Source: JAOPZW01 sp963806015
GTDB lineage: Bacteria > Actinomycetota > Thermoleophilia > Solirubrobacterales > Solirubrobacteraceae
Assembly: GCA_963806015.1 (NCBI GenBank)
Contig: CAWDWM010000002.1
Coordinates: forward strand, 782,309 to 846,308
Reading direction: 5' to 3'
Length of the DNA stretch: 64,000 bases
Of this stretch, positions 17,219 to 26,368 are shown in pieces. The position numbers and the translations under genes are program-made. The notes under the pieces were generated by a model. It saw only the letters and a program-made list of their open reading frames with translations, did no database searches and was not told the DNA's origin. Each line of letters begins with the position of its first letter. Positions within the stretch are counted from its first letter, which is position 1.

Positions 17219-18101
17219 CGCCGATCACCACCCCGGCCGCGTCCTCGAGCATGCGCACGATCTCCGTGCAGTCCGCGCCGTCGGCGGCGCCGGCCGCCGC
17301 CCGCGTCCACAGCTCGCCGACCGCGACGCCGAGGTCCATCGGGACCCCCTGGCGTTCGGCCTCGGCCAGGCACAGCTGGACGTCCTTGTGCATGAGCTCG
17401 AGGCGGAAGCCGGCGGCGAAGGTCCGCGGCAGCACCTGCTTGGGGAACTTGTCGGCACTCGCCGTATTGCGTCCGCTGCTGGCGTTGAAGACGTCGAGCA
17501 GCGTGCGCGCGGACAGCCCTCCGTGGACGCCGAGCGCGAGCGCCTCGCCGGTGATCGCGATCGCGCTGGCCGACAGCAGGTTGTTGAGGACCTTCGCCAG
17601 CTGCCCCTGGCCGGGCGCGGCGCCGACGAGCACGACGTTGGCGCCGAGCACCTCGAGGACCGGGCGCAGGCGCTCGAACAGCGCCTGCTCCCCGGCGGCC
17701 ATGATGGTCAGGGTCCCCGCCTGCGCGCCGGCCACCCCGCCGCTGACCGGAGCGTCGAGGCACGCGACGCCCGCGTCGCGCAGCGTGCCCGCCACCTGCG
17801 CTGCCATCGCCGGCCCCGTCGTGGACAGATCGACGTAGGACCGCATGGCGTCCCCGCCGCGCAGCCCGTCGGCGACCGCGCGCACGACGTCGGGCGTCGG
17901 CAGGCTCACGAGCACGGTGGCGGCCGCATCGGCCACGGCGGCGGGCGACTCGCACGCCAGCGCCCCGCGGGCGACGTGCGGCACCATGGCCTGCGGGCGC
18001 GTGTCGAACACGGCCAGCGCGTGTCCGGCGTCGATCAGCCGCGCGGCCATGTGGGCGCCCATGGCACCCAGGCCGACGAAGCCGAGGCGATCAGCCGACA
18101 C
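17211..18101 (-). CDS. NAD(P)-dependent beta-hydroxyacid dehydrogenase 2 (first gene of catabolic operon)
   Basis: A 296-aa paralogue of the dehydrogenase three genes downstream, with VGLGAMGAHMAARLI, SGGVAGAQAGTLTIM and the catalytic Lys in GQGQLAKVLNNLL. The start is GTG with no good ribosome-binding site. It heads seven overlapping genes read leftwards (dehydrogenase, MBL lactonase, double CMD, dehydrogenase, cupin, hydrolase, SDR). No regulator gene adjoins the operon. Confidence 0.87.
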   Translation of the reverse strand: MSADRLGFVGLGAMGAHMAARLIDAGHALAVFDTRPQAMVPHVARGALACESPAAVADAAATVLVSLPTPDVVRAVADGLRGGDAMRSYVDLSTTGPAMAAQVAGTLRDAGVACLDAPVSGGVAGAQAGTLTIMAAGEQALFERLRPVLEVLGANVVLVGAAPGQGQLAKVLNNLLSASAIAITGEALALGVHGGLSARTLLDVFNASSGRNTASADKFPKQVLPRTFAAGFRLELMHKDVQLCLAEAERQGVPMDLGVAVGELWTRAAAGAADGADCTEIVRMLEDAAGVVIGDE

Positions 18102-18223
18102 GCGGGTGCGCGCCGTGCTCGTACCGGCTCGAGTCCTCGATCATTTCAGCAAGCCCTCGCGATCGTCGGAGTCCTGACAACCGCAGTTCTACCTGCTCGC
18201 GGCGCTCACGCGCCTTTCAGGCG

Positions 18224-18475
18224 TCAGCCGTACGCGTCGACGAGCTGTCCGTTGGTGGGCGCTTCGCGCCCGGCGTCCCACGGCGTGCTCTGGCCGACGG
18301 CGCTCCTGTCGGCCCACACACGCGTCTGCGTGCGCTCGGCGGCGAGATCCTCGCTCGCCGCGCCGAGAGCGGTGGCCGCCGGCTCGGGCGGCTTCTCTGC
18401 GTGGCGACGCGGCGGGAGCTGAGCCTGCCCTGCCTGCCAGGCGATCGGGTTGCTTCCTGCGGTGGTGATCGAGAT
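18224..18475 (-). CDS. Possible 83-aa protein with an ATC start
   Basis: The frame shows strong coding bias (close to 90% G/C at third positions) down to its TGA. It has no ATG, GTG or TTG for a long way upstream. A GGAGG lies five bases before an ATC, giving a protein that begins with ISITTAGSNPIAWQAGQAQ (Met at residue 1 if AUC initiates) and ends TNGQLVDAYG. I recognise no family. It precedes the catabolic operon on the same strand by about 120 nt. If the start is wrong it may instead be the end of a decayed gene. Confidence 0.4.
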   Translation of the reverse strand: MSITTAGSNPIAWQAGQAQLPPRRHAEKPPEPAATALGAASEDLAAERTQTRVWADRSAVGQSTPWDAGREAPTNGQLVDAYG

Positions 18476-18641
18476 GGGGTCCTCCGTGAAGGATGGTGAG
18501 CCGTACTCGGCTTGTCGGCACGTAGTGCCCCGCGACCCGAGGAACCACCCGCGCAGCGGACACTCGTTGCGGCGGCGACTCAGCCGATTCCCAGGGGCGC
18601 CTCGCACTGCTCCAAACCCGCGCGCCGACGCTGCTGTCCAT

Positions 18642-20744
18642 ATGCCGACCATCTCCAGTCTCCTGCGCCCGCGCCTGTCGCGGCTCGCCCCCGCCACCGC
18701 GCCCGCCGCGCCTGCTCGCACGCGCCGCCGCACGGAGGCATTCGACCACCCCCGCCCCGACGACGCCCGTCACACCCCGCGCCGCCGCGGGCTGCCCATG
18801 CCCGAGCTGGGCCTCCTGCTGCTCATCACCGGGGTGCTGAACCTCTGGGCGCTGAGTCGCAACGGCTGGGCCAATCAGTACTACAGCGCCGCCGTGCGCT
18901 CGATGAGCTCGAGCTGGCACAACTTCCTCTACGGCTCGTTCGACCCCAGCGGGCTCATGACGGTGGACAAGCCGCCGCTCGCCCTCTGGGTCCAGGCGCT
19001 TTCAGCCCGGGTGTTCGGCTTTCATCCGCTCAGCATCCTCGCGCCGCAGGCGCTCATGGGCGTGGCGACCGTCGCTCTCGTCTACGACCTGACGCGGCGC
19101 ATGTGGGGGCGCCCGGCCGGCTTCGTCGCCGGGCTCGTGCTCGCGGTGACGCCCATCACCGTCGCCATCTCGCGCCACAACAACCCCGATGCCCTGCTGG
19201 CGCTGTGCTGCGTCGCCGCTCTGTGGTTCCTGGTGCGCGCACTGCAGGACGGCCGCACGCGCTGGCTCGTGCTCTGCGGCGTGGCCGTCGGCCTGGGCTT
19301 CGAGACGAAGATGGGCGCCGCCCTGCTCGTCGTGCCGGCGATCGTCGCGGCCTGGCTGTGGGTCGGGCCCCGCGGCCGCCTCGCGGCGATGCGCCAGCTG
19401 CTCGCCGGCGGCGCCGCGATGGTGGTCGTCGGCGGCGCGTGGCCGCTGCTCATGGCGCTCACCCCGGCCGCGAGCCGGCCGTGGATCTCGGGCACCAGCG
19501 ACAACAGCATCCTCAGCCTGATCTTCAACTACAACGGCCTCGGGCGCCTCGACGGACAGGCCGGCGGCCCGCAGAACCTGGGCGGCGGCGGGCCGGGCGG
19601 CAGCACGACGTTCGGCGGCGCCAGCGGCCCGTTGCGCCTGCTCAACGACGGCCTCGGGGGCCAGGCCGGCTGGCTGCTGGGCTTCGCGCTCGTCGCGATG
19701 ATCGCCATCGTGGTCGCCACGCGCCTGCGGCGCGCCGACGCCCGCACCGGCTGGTTGATCGCCACGGGCGGCATGTTCCTGACCACGGCCGTCGCCTTCA
19801 GCGTCGCCCAGGGGATCTTCCATCCCTACTACGTCGCGCAGCTGGCGCCCTTCACGGCGGCGCTGGTCGGCGCGGGGTCGGGCTGGTTCCTGTCGCGCCA
19901 CCGCGCCGCGGGCCTGCTTGCGGCGGCGGCGCTGGCGGCCGGCGTGGTGACCGAGCTGCTCGTCGTGCACAACCTCCCCGGTCAGCTCACGTGGCTGCCC
20001 GTCGTCCTGCTCGTCGCGGGCGCGGTGATCGCGGTGGCCCTGGTCGCCGTCCGCGGACGGTTGCGCGGCGCGGTCCTCGCCGCGGCGCTCGGGCTGCTGC
20101 TGCTCGCCCCCGCGAGCTGGGCGGTGCAGACGCTCGGCCATGCCACCGAGGGCACCTTCCCGGCCGGCGGACCCGCGCAGGCCGGCCTCGGCGGCGGCCG
20201 CGGCGGCCCCGGTGGCGGTGGCGGCCCCAGGGGCTTCGGCGCTCCCCCCGGCGCCGGCACGGGCCTCGCCGCACCGCCCACCGCCACCGGCGGGCGCTTC
20301 GGCGCCGGCGCACCCGGAGCCGGTGGCCCGGGTGGCGGCCCCGGCGGCGGCGGCTTTGGCGGCGACAACGCCGGGCTGACGCAGGCGGTCACCTACGCAC
20401 GACAGCACGGCGGCGGCACCATCGCGGTGTCCAGCCAGTCCGGCGCGTCCGCCGCGATCATCCAGTCGGGCGCCAACGTCGCCGGCATCGGAGGCTTCTC
20501 CGGCCGCGAGAGCGAGGTCACTGCGACCTGGCTGGCCGACGCCGTGCGCAGCGGACGCGTGCGCTGGGTGCTGACCAGCGACAGCGGCGGCTTCGGCGGC
20601 AACGACGGCCGCGTCGGCAGCTCGAAGGTGATGGCCGCGGTGGCGCAGGTCGGCCGCAAGGTGACGATCACCAGCGGCTCGTCGACGACGACCCTCTACG
20701 ACCTGAGCGGCCGCGCCGACGCGCTGGCGGCCGCCGGCTCGTAG
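18642..20744 (+). CDS. GT39-family membrane glycosyltransferase with Gly-rich exported tail
   Basis: A 700-aa ArnT/protein-mannosyltransferase-like GT-C enzyme. The first external loop holds the acidic catalytic region QYYSAAVRSM and TVDKPPLALW near residue 110; about eleven membrane helices follow up to residue 510. Then comes a Gly/Pro-rich linker (about 515-590) and a C-terminal domain with QSGANVAGIGGFSGRE and WVLTSDSGGFGG. Such enzymes move sugars from polyprenyl phosphate to an acceptor outside the membrane. The end overlaps the convergent aminotransferase-like gene by 49 nt. Confidence 0.9.
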   Translation: MPTISSLLRPRLSRLAPATAPAAPARTRRRTEAFDHPRPDDARHTPRRRGLPMPELGLLLLITGVLNLWALSRNGWANQYYSAAVRSMSSSWHNFLYGSFDPSGLMTVDKPPLALWVQALSARVFGFHPLSILAPQALMGVATVALVYDLTRRMWGRPAGFVAGLVLAVTPITVAISRHNNPDALLALCCVAALWFLVRALQDGRTRWLVLCGVAVGLGFETKMGAALLVVPAIVAAWLWVGPRGRLAAMRQLLAGGAAMVVVGGAWPLLMALTPAASRPWISGTSDNSILSLIFNYNGLGRLDGQAGGPQNLGGGGPGGSTTFGGASGPLRLLNDGLGGQAGWLLGFALVAMIAIVVATRLRRADARTGWLIATGGMFLTTAVAFSVAQGIFHPYYVAQLAPFTAALVGAGSGWFLSRHRAAGLLAAAALAAGVVTELLVVHNLPGQLTWLPVVLLVAGAVIAVALVAVRGRLRGAVLAAALGLLLLAPASWAVQTLGHATEGTFPAGGPAQAGLGGGRGGPGGGGGPRGFGAPPGAGTGLAAPPTATGGRFGAGAPGAGGPGGGPGGGGFGGDNAGLTQAVTYARQHGGGTIAVSSQSGASAAIIQSGANVAGIGGFSGRESEVTATWLADAVRSGRVRWVLTSDSGGFGGNDGRVGSSKVMAAVAQVGRKVTITSGSSTTTLYDLSGRADALAAAGS

Positions 20745-21898
20745 CGAGGGCTCCGCGGTAGCGCGCGCACGTCGGGTGCCGGGTGGTACTCGTCGTGCGC
20801 GCGATCGTGGACGTAGCCCCAGCGCGGGCCGGTGCGGGCGATGGCGGCCAGGGCGTCGACCAGCCGGTCGACGTCCTGCGCCGTGGTGGCCACGCCGAAG
20901 CTCGCCCGCACCGCGCCCGACGCCGAATGCCCGACGCCGATCGCGTGCTCGGCGCCGAGAACCGCGGCCAGCAGCGGGTGGCGGTAACCCTCGACGTCGA
21001 ACGTCGCCAGGCCGATGCGCTCGACGGCGGGGTCGCTGCACAGCGCCGTCGACTGCAGGCCGGGCACGTTGGCCAGGCCCGCCGCGAGGTGCGCCAGCAG
21101 GCCGCGCTCGTGCGCCGCCACGTAGTCCATCCCGACCTCGCCCAGCGCCCGGCAGGCCGCGCCGAGGGCGACCGCCCCCACCACGTTGCGCGAACCCGGC
21201 TGGTCGTGCGCCACGACGCGACCGCAGGCGACGAGGGCGGTGCTCCCGAACGGCGCGTAGAGCATGTCGCCCGAGAGCGCCAGGTAGTCGATGCCCGTCT
21301 CGGCCATGTCGATGGCGCGATGGGAAGCGAGCTGGGCGGCGTCGACGAAGAGCTTTGCGCCGTAGTGATGCGCGACCGCGGCGAGCTCGGCCAGCGGCCA
21401 GACCTCGCCGGTGACGCTCGACGCCCCAGTGACCGCGACGAGGTCGATCCCCGATCGCGCGACCCGCAGCGCGTGCTCGCAGCGCTCCACCAGCTCGGAC
21501 CCGCTGGCGGGAGCCGGCAGCACGGCCAGCTCGTGCTCGCCCCACGGCGCGTCCTCGCCCGTGATGCTGAGGACGCGGGCACCCACCGGCAGCGCCGCAG
21601 CGAGGATGTCGATCGCCTCGGCGGTATCGCACACGAGCACCACGGTGCCGTCGCGCGCCCCGACGAACTCGGCGACCGCCCCATGCGCGGCCTCGTAGGC
21701 GGCGGTCCCGAGCTCCGACTCGTCCTCGCTGCCGTACCACGTCGTGAAGTCCTGGACGATGGCCAGGACGCCGGCCATCGCCGGCGTGCTCGCCCCGTAG
21801 TCCAGGTTGACGTAGGGCCGCGTGCGCCCGTCGGCGCACCGGACCTTGACGTCGGCCTCGACCATGGCCGTCCGCGCCGCCAGAGACTCCACCAGCAA
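20696..21898 (-). CDS. Class-V aminotransferase homologue lacking the PLP lysine
   Basis: A 400-aa fold-type I protein of the cysteine desulfurase/selenocysteine lyase group: VNLDYGASTPAM, VTGASSVTGEVWPL, FVDAAQLASHRAIDM and a late VRASFGVATTAQDVD. Where relatives have SGHKLYAPFG with the Schiff-base Lys, this one has SGDMLYAPFG (D211, M212; the ATG codon lies at 21263-21265). PLP cannot be bound covalently in the usual way, so the protein is either inactive or repurposed. The recorded TTG start is uncertain; ATG at 21865 is an alternative. Confidence 0.82.
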   Translation of the reverse strand: MLVESLAARTAMVEADVKVRCADGRTRPYVNLDYGASTPAMAGVLAIVQDFTTWYGSEDESELGTAAYEAAHGAVAEFVGARDGTVVLVCDTAEAIDILAAALPVGARVLSITGEDAPWGEHELAVLPAPASGSELVERCEHALRVARSGIDLVAVTGASSVTGEVWPLAELAAVAHHYGAKLFVDAAQLASHRAIDMAETGIDYLALSGDMLYAPFGSTALVACGRVVAHDQPGSRNVVGAVALGAACRALGEVGMDYVAAHERGLLAHLAAGLANVPGLQSTALCSDPAVERIGLATFDVEGYRHPLLAAVLGAEHAIGVGHSASGAVRASFGVATTAQDVDRLVDALAAIARTGPRWGYVHDRAHDEYHPAPDVRALPRSPRYEPAAASASARPLRS

Positions 21899-21966
21899 CC
21901 ACCCCCCGATCGTTTCCTACCGATCAGTGGGACGTAAGGTCGAGAGGAACATCGTTCCCCGTGCGC

Positions 21967-22881
21967 TCAGCGGTAGCCCGTATCGTCCGCCGGCAGGCCG
22001 GCCTCGGTGACCTCGACGATGTAGCGCCACGCATCGGGCCGGGTGCCGTCGAGGTCGGTGAAGCCGTAGACCTGCGCGAGGGCGCCGCTCGACAGCGACT
22101 GCCCGTTCCAGCGCGCCACCTCCGGATCGGCGGCCAGGGCCGCGGCGGCGCGACCGACGAAGGCGGGCGACTCCGAGCTGCAGAAGTGCGGAACCCGGGT
22201 GACCGCCTCGCGCCACGTCTCCTCGGTGACGCCGAAGGCCTCGAGCATCGCCTCCGAGCGCAGCCATCCGGGCGTCAGCGCGACGGCGGTGGCGCCGTGC
22301 GGCGCGAGCTCCTGGGCCTGCGCCCAGGCCAGCCTGATCACCGCGTTCTTGGCCAGGTCGTAGAACAGCGAGTTGCGGTAGCGGTCGGCGTTGTACTCGG
22401 CCGTCCCGTCCGTGACCTCGATCAGCAGGCCACCGGGGCGCGCGATCAGCAGCGCCAGCGCGTGGTGGCTGGTGATGAGATGGGTCTCGAGCGCCAGGCG
22501 CACCAGCCGCAGCCCGTTGTCGAGGTCGTGCTCCCACACCGGCGCCTCCCACTCGAAGAGGTGCTCCGCCCCCCAGACGTCGTTGACCAGCACGTCGAGG
22601 CGGCCCTGCTCGGCCTCGATCCGCGCCACCAGCGCGCGCACCTCGTCACTGACGAGATGGTCGACCACGACCGCGATCCCGGTGCCACCGGCGGCCGTCA
22701 CGAGCTCCGCGGTCTCCTCGATCGTCTCGGGCCGGTCGACCTCTGACCGCCGTTCGCGTGTGCTGCGCCCCGTCGCGTAGACCGTCGCGCCCTCCGCGCC
22801 CAGGCCGACCGCGATGCCACGGCCGGCGCCGCGCGTCGCGCCCGCCACGAGCGCCACCTTGCCGTCGAGTGCTCCCACCAT
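21967..22881 (-). CDS. SDR-family oxidoreductase
   Basis: A 304-aa short-chain dehydrogenase. The cofactor loop AGATRGAGRGIAVGLG and YATGRSTRER (basic, favouring NADP) open the protein; the active site is IEVTDGTAEY and FYDLAKNAVIRLAW, i.e. YxxxK with a non-standard Ser region. It matches a subfamily found in Actinobacteria as an SDR with an unknown substrate. It ends 9 nt before the GT2-GtrA gene that is transcribed towards it from the right. Confidence 0.85.
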   Translation of the reverse strand: MVGALDGKVALVAGATRGAGRGIAVGLGAEGATVYATGRSTRERRSEVDRPETIEETAELVTAAGGTGIAVVVDHLVSDEVRALVARIEAEQGRLDVLVNDVWGAEHLFEWEAPVWEHDLDNGLRLVRLALETHLITSHHALALLIARPGGLLIEVTDGTAEYNADRYRNSLFYDLAKNAVIRLAWAQAQELAPHGATAVALTPGWLRSEAMLEAFGVTEETWREAVTRVPHFCSSESPAFVGRAAAALAADPEVARWNGQSLSSGALAQVYGFTDLDGTRPDAWRYIVEVTEAGLPADDTGYR

Positions 22882-22890
22882 CTGTAGGTC

Positions 22891-24072
22891 TTAGCACGAC
22901 GCCTCCACGGCCGACCTGCCCGCCGCCCGCGCCCGGGCGAAGACCCACGTGCGCAGCGCGACATAGCGCGTGATCGTGGCCGCCGCGCCCGCGACCACCA
23001 GCACCGCCAGCTCCACGGCGCGCGACGGCGCGGGGTCCAGCCGGTGCAGGCTCGCGAGCGCGAGGCTCGTCAGCCCCAGGGTGAGGACGTAGACGACGGC
23101 CCCGCGCGCGTGGTGGCGGCCGAGCCCTTCACGCCCGCGCACGCCGAAGGTCAGCCGGCGGTTGGCGGCGGTGTTGGCCACCGCGGTGATGGCCAGGGCG
23201 ACGGCGTTCGCCCCGGCCGCGCCGAGCGCGCCGTGCAGGAGCAGGTAGAGCACGGCGTAGGCGATCGTGCTCAGCACGCCCACGCCCATGAAGCGGACCA
23301 CGGGACCGGCGGCCGCGAGGCGGGCGACGCCGCGCAGGTCCTCGATCGCGGTGCGCACGATGTCGACGCGCGAGTCGGGGTCGTCCACCCAATCGACCGG
23401 GACCTCGTGGATGCGCAGGCCCCGGCGCTGGGCGAGCACGAGCAGCTCGGTGTCGAAGAACCAGTTGTCGTCGCGGACGTCGTCGAGCAGGCGCGTCGCC
23501 GCCGTCGCAGTGACCGCCTTGAAGCCGCACTGCGCGTCGGAGAAGCGCGCGCGCAGCACGGTGTGCAGCAGGCGGTTGTAGCTGCGCGAGATCAGCTCGC
23601 GCTTGGGTCCGCGCACCACCCGCGCCGAGCGCGCCAGGCGGGTGCCGATGGCGAGGTCGCTGTGCCCCGACAGCAGCGGCGCCACCAGCGGAAGCAGCGC
23701 GCGCAGGTCGGTCGACAGGTCGACGTCCATGTAGCAGAGGACCCTCGCGTCGCTGCGCGACCAGGCCTCGCGCAGCGCGCGCCCGCGGCCCTTGCGGTCG
23801 ATGCGCAGCAGCTCGACGCCCGGCAGCTCATGCGCCAGTGCCTGCGCGATGGCCGGCGTGGCATCGGTGCTCGCGTTGTCGGCGATGACGATCCGCCACG
23901 AGAACGGAAGCTCGGCGCGCAGGTAGCGGTGCAGCCGGCGAATGCTGCGTTCCAGGGCGGCCTCCTCGTTGAAGACCGGTACGACGATCTCGACGCTCGG
24001 CGCCGTGCGGGTGGGACCCGCCGGGCGCCTGCGCACCGGGGGCCGGGAGAGCGTCTGCTCGGTCATGGCCAT
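22891..24072 (-). CDS. Bifunctional GT2 glycosyltransferase-GtrA fusion
   Basis: A 393-aa protein. Residues about 25-245 form a GT-A fold polyprenyl-phosphate glycosyltransferase (VVPVFNEEAALE, IADNASTDAT, YMDVDLSTDL with the DxD, and CGFKAV). Residues about 258-375 form a GtrA domain of four membrane helices, with the signature VANTAANRRLTFGV. It likely makes and flips the lipid-linked sugar used by a GT39 enzyme such as the one nearby. The gene adjoins the HAMP kinase and OmpR regulator, a common actinobacterial neighbourhood. Confidence 0.9.
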   Translation of the reverse strand: MAMTEQTLSRPPVRRRPAGPTRTAPSVEIVVPVFNEEAALERSIRRLHRYLRAELPFSWRIVIADNASTDATPAIAQALAHELPGVELLRIDRKGRGRALREAWSRSDARVLCYMDVDLSTDLRALLPLVAPLLSGHSDLAIGTRLARSARVVRGPKRELISRSYNRLLHTVLRARFSDAQCGFKAVTATAATRLLDDVRDDNWFFDTELLVLAQRRGLRIHEVPVDWVDDPDSRVDIVRTAIEDLRGVARLAAAGPVVRFMGVGVLSTIAYAVLYLLLHGALGAAGANAVALAITAVANTAANRRLTFGVRGREGLGRHHARGAVVYVLTLGLTSLALASLHRLDPAPSRAVELAVLVVAGAAATITRYVALRTWVFARARAAGRSAVEASC

Positions 24073-24135
24073 AGCGTCGGCGCGCGACGTGGGACCACGA
24101 TGGGAGCCGGCTGAGAGCCGCCTGGGAGTCGGTCC

Positions 24136-25563
24136 TCAGGTGCCCGCGGCGGGCAGCGTGACGACGAAGCTGGCGCCGCCGTCCGGGGCGTTGCCGGCGC
24201 GCACCTCGCCGCCGTGCGCGTCGACGATGGCGGCCACGATCGCCAGCCCGAGGCCGGCGCCTCCGCGACCGCGCTCGCGCCCGGCCTCCGAGCGCCAGAA
24301 GCGCTCGAACAGGGCCTCGGCGTCGCTGGTCGGCAGGCCGGGGCCGTGGTCGCGGACCTCGAGGCGCACGTCGTCGCCGGCGCGCTCGAGCGTCACCTCG
24401 ATCGCCGTTGCATCGGGCGTATGGACGAACGCGTTGCGCAGCAGGTTGCCGAGGACCTGGCGCAGCTGGTCGCGGTCGCCGACGATCTCGGCGCGACCCG
24501 CGCTCTGCAGGTGGATCTCGCGGCCCGGCGCGGCGGCGCGCCCGTCCTCGACCGCGTCGCGCACGAGCGCGGCGAGATCGAGCTTGACGTGCGGCGTGTC
24601 GGGCACCTCGTCCAGGCGCGCCAGGGTCAGCAGGTCCTCGACGAGCACGCCCATCCGCGCCGCCTCGTCCTCGATGCGGCGCATCGCCTTCTCGACCTCG
24701 GCGGGCTCGCGCGCGGCGCCCATGCGGAAGAGCTCGGCGTAGCCGCGGATCGAGGCCAGCGGCGTGCGCAGCTCGTGCGAGGCGTCGGCGATGAAGCGCC
24801 GCAGGCGATCCTCGCTGGCCTCGCGCTCGCCGAAGGCGCGCTCGAGGCGATCGAGCATCGCGTTGAGCGCGACGCCCAGGCGGCCGACCTCGGTGCGCGG
24901 GTCGGTCGACTCGACGCGGTGGGAGAGGTCGCCGCCGGCGATGGCGCCCGCGGTATGGCCCATGCGGTCAAGGGGCAGAAGGCCAACTCGCACGACGACC
25001 CACGAGACGAGGCCGAGAACGATGAGGACCGCGGCGATGACCAGCGCCTCGACGACGAGCAGGCGCCGCAGGGTCTCGTCGGTGGCGCTCAGCGGTATGG
25101 CCGCGATGGTGATGCCGCGGTCCATCGGGTTGCGCACGGCCAGGGCGCGATAGCGCGTCCCAGCGCCCTTCTGGCCGTCGACGGTGAAGGGCGCGCCGAC
25201 CGGAACCTGTGCCGGGAGGTCGGGCTTGGCCGTCACCGTGCCGTCGACCGCGAAGGGCTTGGCGGCGAGCACGCTGCCGCCGGCGTCGCGCTTCTCGCCG
25301 TAGGTCCCGGCCGGTATGCCGAAGTCAGGGCCGGCGCCGCCACCCCGATGCTCCCCGGGGTCCCCGTAGTCGCCGGGCGGCCCGCCCGTCTCCTGGTCGA
25401 GCTGGTGGGCCACGCCCAAGATCGAGGCGCGCAGTTGCTGATCGACGCGGTCGTACTGGAACGAGCGCTGCTCGGCGTAGGTGACCCCGCCGACGAGCAG
25501 CAGGCCACAGGCCGTGAGGGCGAGGACGGCCACGAGCAGCCGCGCCCGCAGCGAGGCCATCAT
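24136..25563 (-). CDS. HAMP-domain sensor histidine kinase
   Basis: A 475-aa kinase. An N-terminal membrane helix and a periplasmic sensor region of about 150 residues are followed by a second helix near residue 180, a HAMP domain, the phospho-acceptor DASHELRTPLASIRGYAEL, and the ATPase boxes NLLRNAFVHT, DHGPGLP and GGAGLGLAIV. The extracellular part is rich in Gly and Pro and resembles no named sensor. The first ATG overlaps the TGA of the response-regulator gene, so they form a coupled pair. Confidence 0.93.
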   Translation of the reverse strand: MMASLRARLLVAVLALTACGLLLVGGVTYAEQRSFQYDRVDQQLRASILGVAHQLDQETGGPPGDYGDPGEHRGGGAGPDFGIPAGTYGEKRDAGGSVLAAKPFAVDGTVTAKPDLPAQVPVGAPFTVDGQKGAGTRYRALAVRNPMDRGITIAAIPLSATDETLRRLLVVEALVIAAVLIVLGLVSWVVVRVGLLPLDRMGHTAGAIAGGDLSHRVESTDPRTEVGRLGVALNAMLDRLERAFGEREASEDRLRRFIADASHELRTPLASIRGYAELFRMGAAREPAEVEKAMRRIEDEAARMGVLVEDLLTLARLDEVPDTPHVKLDLAALVRDAVEDGRAAAPGREIHLQSAGRAEIVGDRDQLRQVLGNLLRNAFVHTPDATAIEVTLERAGDDVRLEVRDHGPGLPTSDAEALFERFWRSEAGRERGRGGAGLGLAIVAAIVDAHGGEVRAGNAPDGGASFVVTLPAAGT

Positions 25564-26261
25564 GTCCGTGGCTGGCGCAGCGCGTAGCCCACGCCGCGGA
25601 CGGTGTGGATGAGCCCCGGACCATGCGCATCGAGCTTCTTGCGCAGGTAGCTGATGTAGGTCTCGAGGACGCGCGCGTCCCCGTTGAAGTCGTAGTCCCA
25701 CACGTGCTCGAGCAGCTGCGTCCGGGTCAGCACGCGGCGCGGGTTGAGCATCAGGTAGCGCAGCAGGCGGTACTCGGTGGCGGTGAGATCGACGATCGCG
25801 CCGGCCCGGCGCACCTCGTGGGCGTCCTCGTCGAGCTCGACGTCCTCGAACACCAGGCGGCTCGACTCCGGCTCGGCCTCGCCGGTGCGGCGCAGGATCG
25901 AGCGGATCCGGGCGACGAGCTCCTCCAGGCTGAAGGGCTTGGTGACGTAGTCGTCGCCGCCGAGGCTCAGTCCGCGGATCTTGTCCTCGGTCGCGTCGCG
26001 GGCCGTGAGGTAGATGATCGGCACGCGCGCGTGCTGGGCGCCCAGGCGCTGCGCGACGTCGAAGCCCTCCATGTCGGGCAGCATCACGTCGAGGACGATG
26101 AGGTGCGGGTGGAAGGCGGCGACGGCGGCCAGCGCCTGCGCCCCGTTGCCCGCGGATTCCACGGTGAATCCCTGGAACTTCAGGGCCATCGTCACGACGT
26201 CGACGATGTTCGGCTCGTCGTCGACGACGAGCACGCGATGTCCGTTCGAATCCACGCTCAC
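25560..26261 (-). CDS. OmpR/PhoB-family response regulator
   Basis: A 233-aa regulator. The receiver has VVDDEPN, the phospho-acceptor Asp in IVLDVMLPDMEG, T in YLTARDA and K in YVTKPFSLEEL. The C-terminal winged helix ends in YISYLRKKLD and IHTVRGVGYALR. It partners the HAMP kinase encoded next and probably controls the adjacent envelope genes. Confidence 0.94.
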   Translation of the reverse strand: MSVDSNGHRVLVVDDEPNIVDVVTMALKFQGFTVESAGNGAQALAAVAAFHPHLIVLDVMLPDMEGFDVAQRLGAQHARVPIIYLTARDATEDKIRGLSLGGDDYVTKPFSLEELVARIRSILRRTGEAEPESSRLVFEDVELDEDAHEVRRAGAIVDLTATEYRLLRYLMLNPRRVLTRTQLLEHVWDYDFNGDARVLETYISYLRKKLDAHGPGLIHTVRGVGYALRQPRT

Positions 26262-26368
26262 GTCGAGAGTATCGGCGCCGAACCTGGGAGCCGGCTGAGA
26301 GAGCCGTGAGCGCCCGCTGAGCCCCGCAGTCGACGTTTCGTCAGGCCCAGACCGGGCAGGGCAAGAGG

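Noticed and set aside
18102..18160. Leader-peptide-like ORF (MIEDSSRYEHGAHPRVG) before the catabolic operon
   Set aside because: There is no codon pattern or hairpin pointing to attenuation, and it overlaps the start region in another frame by chance.
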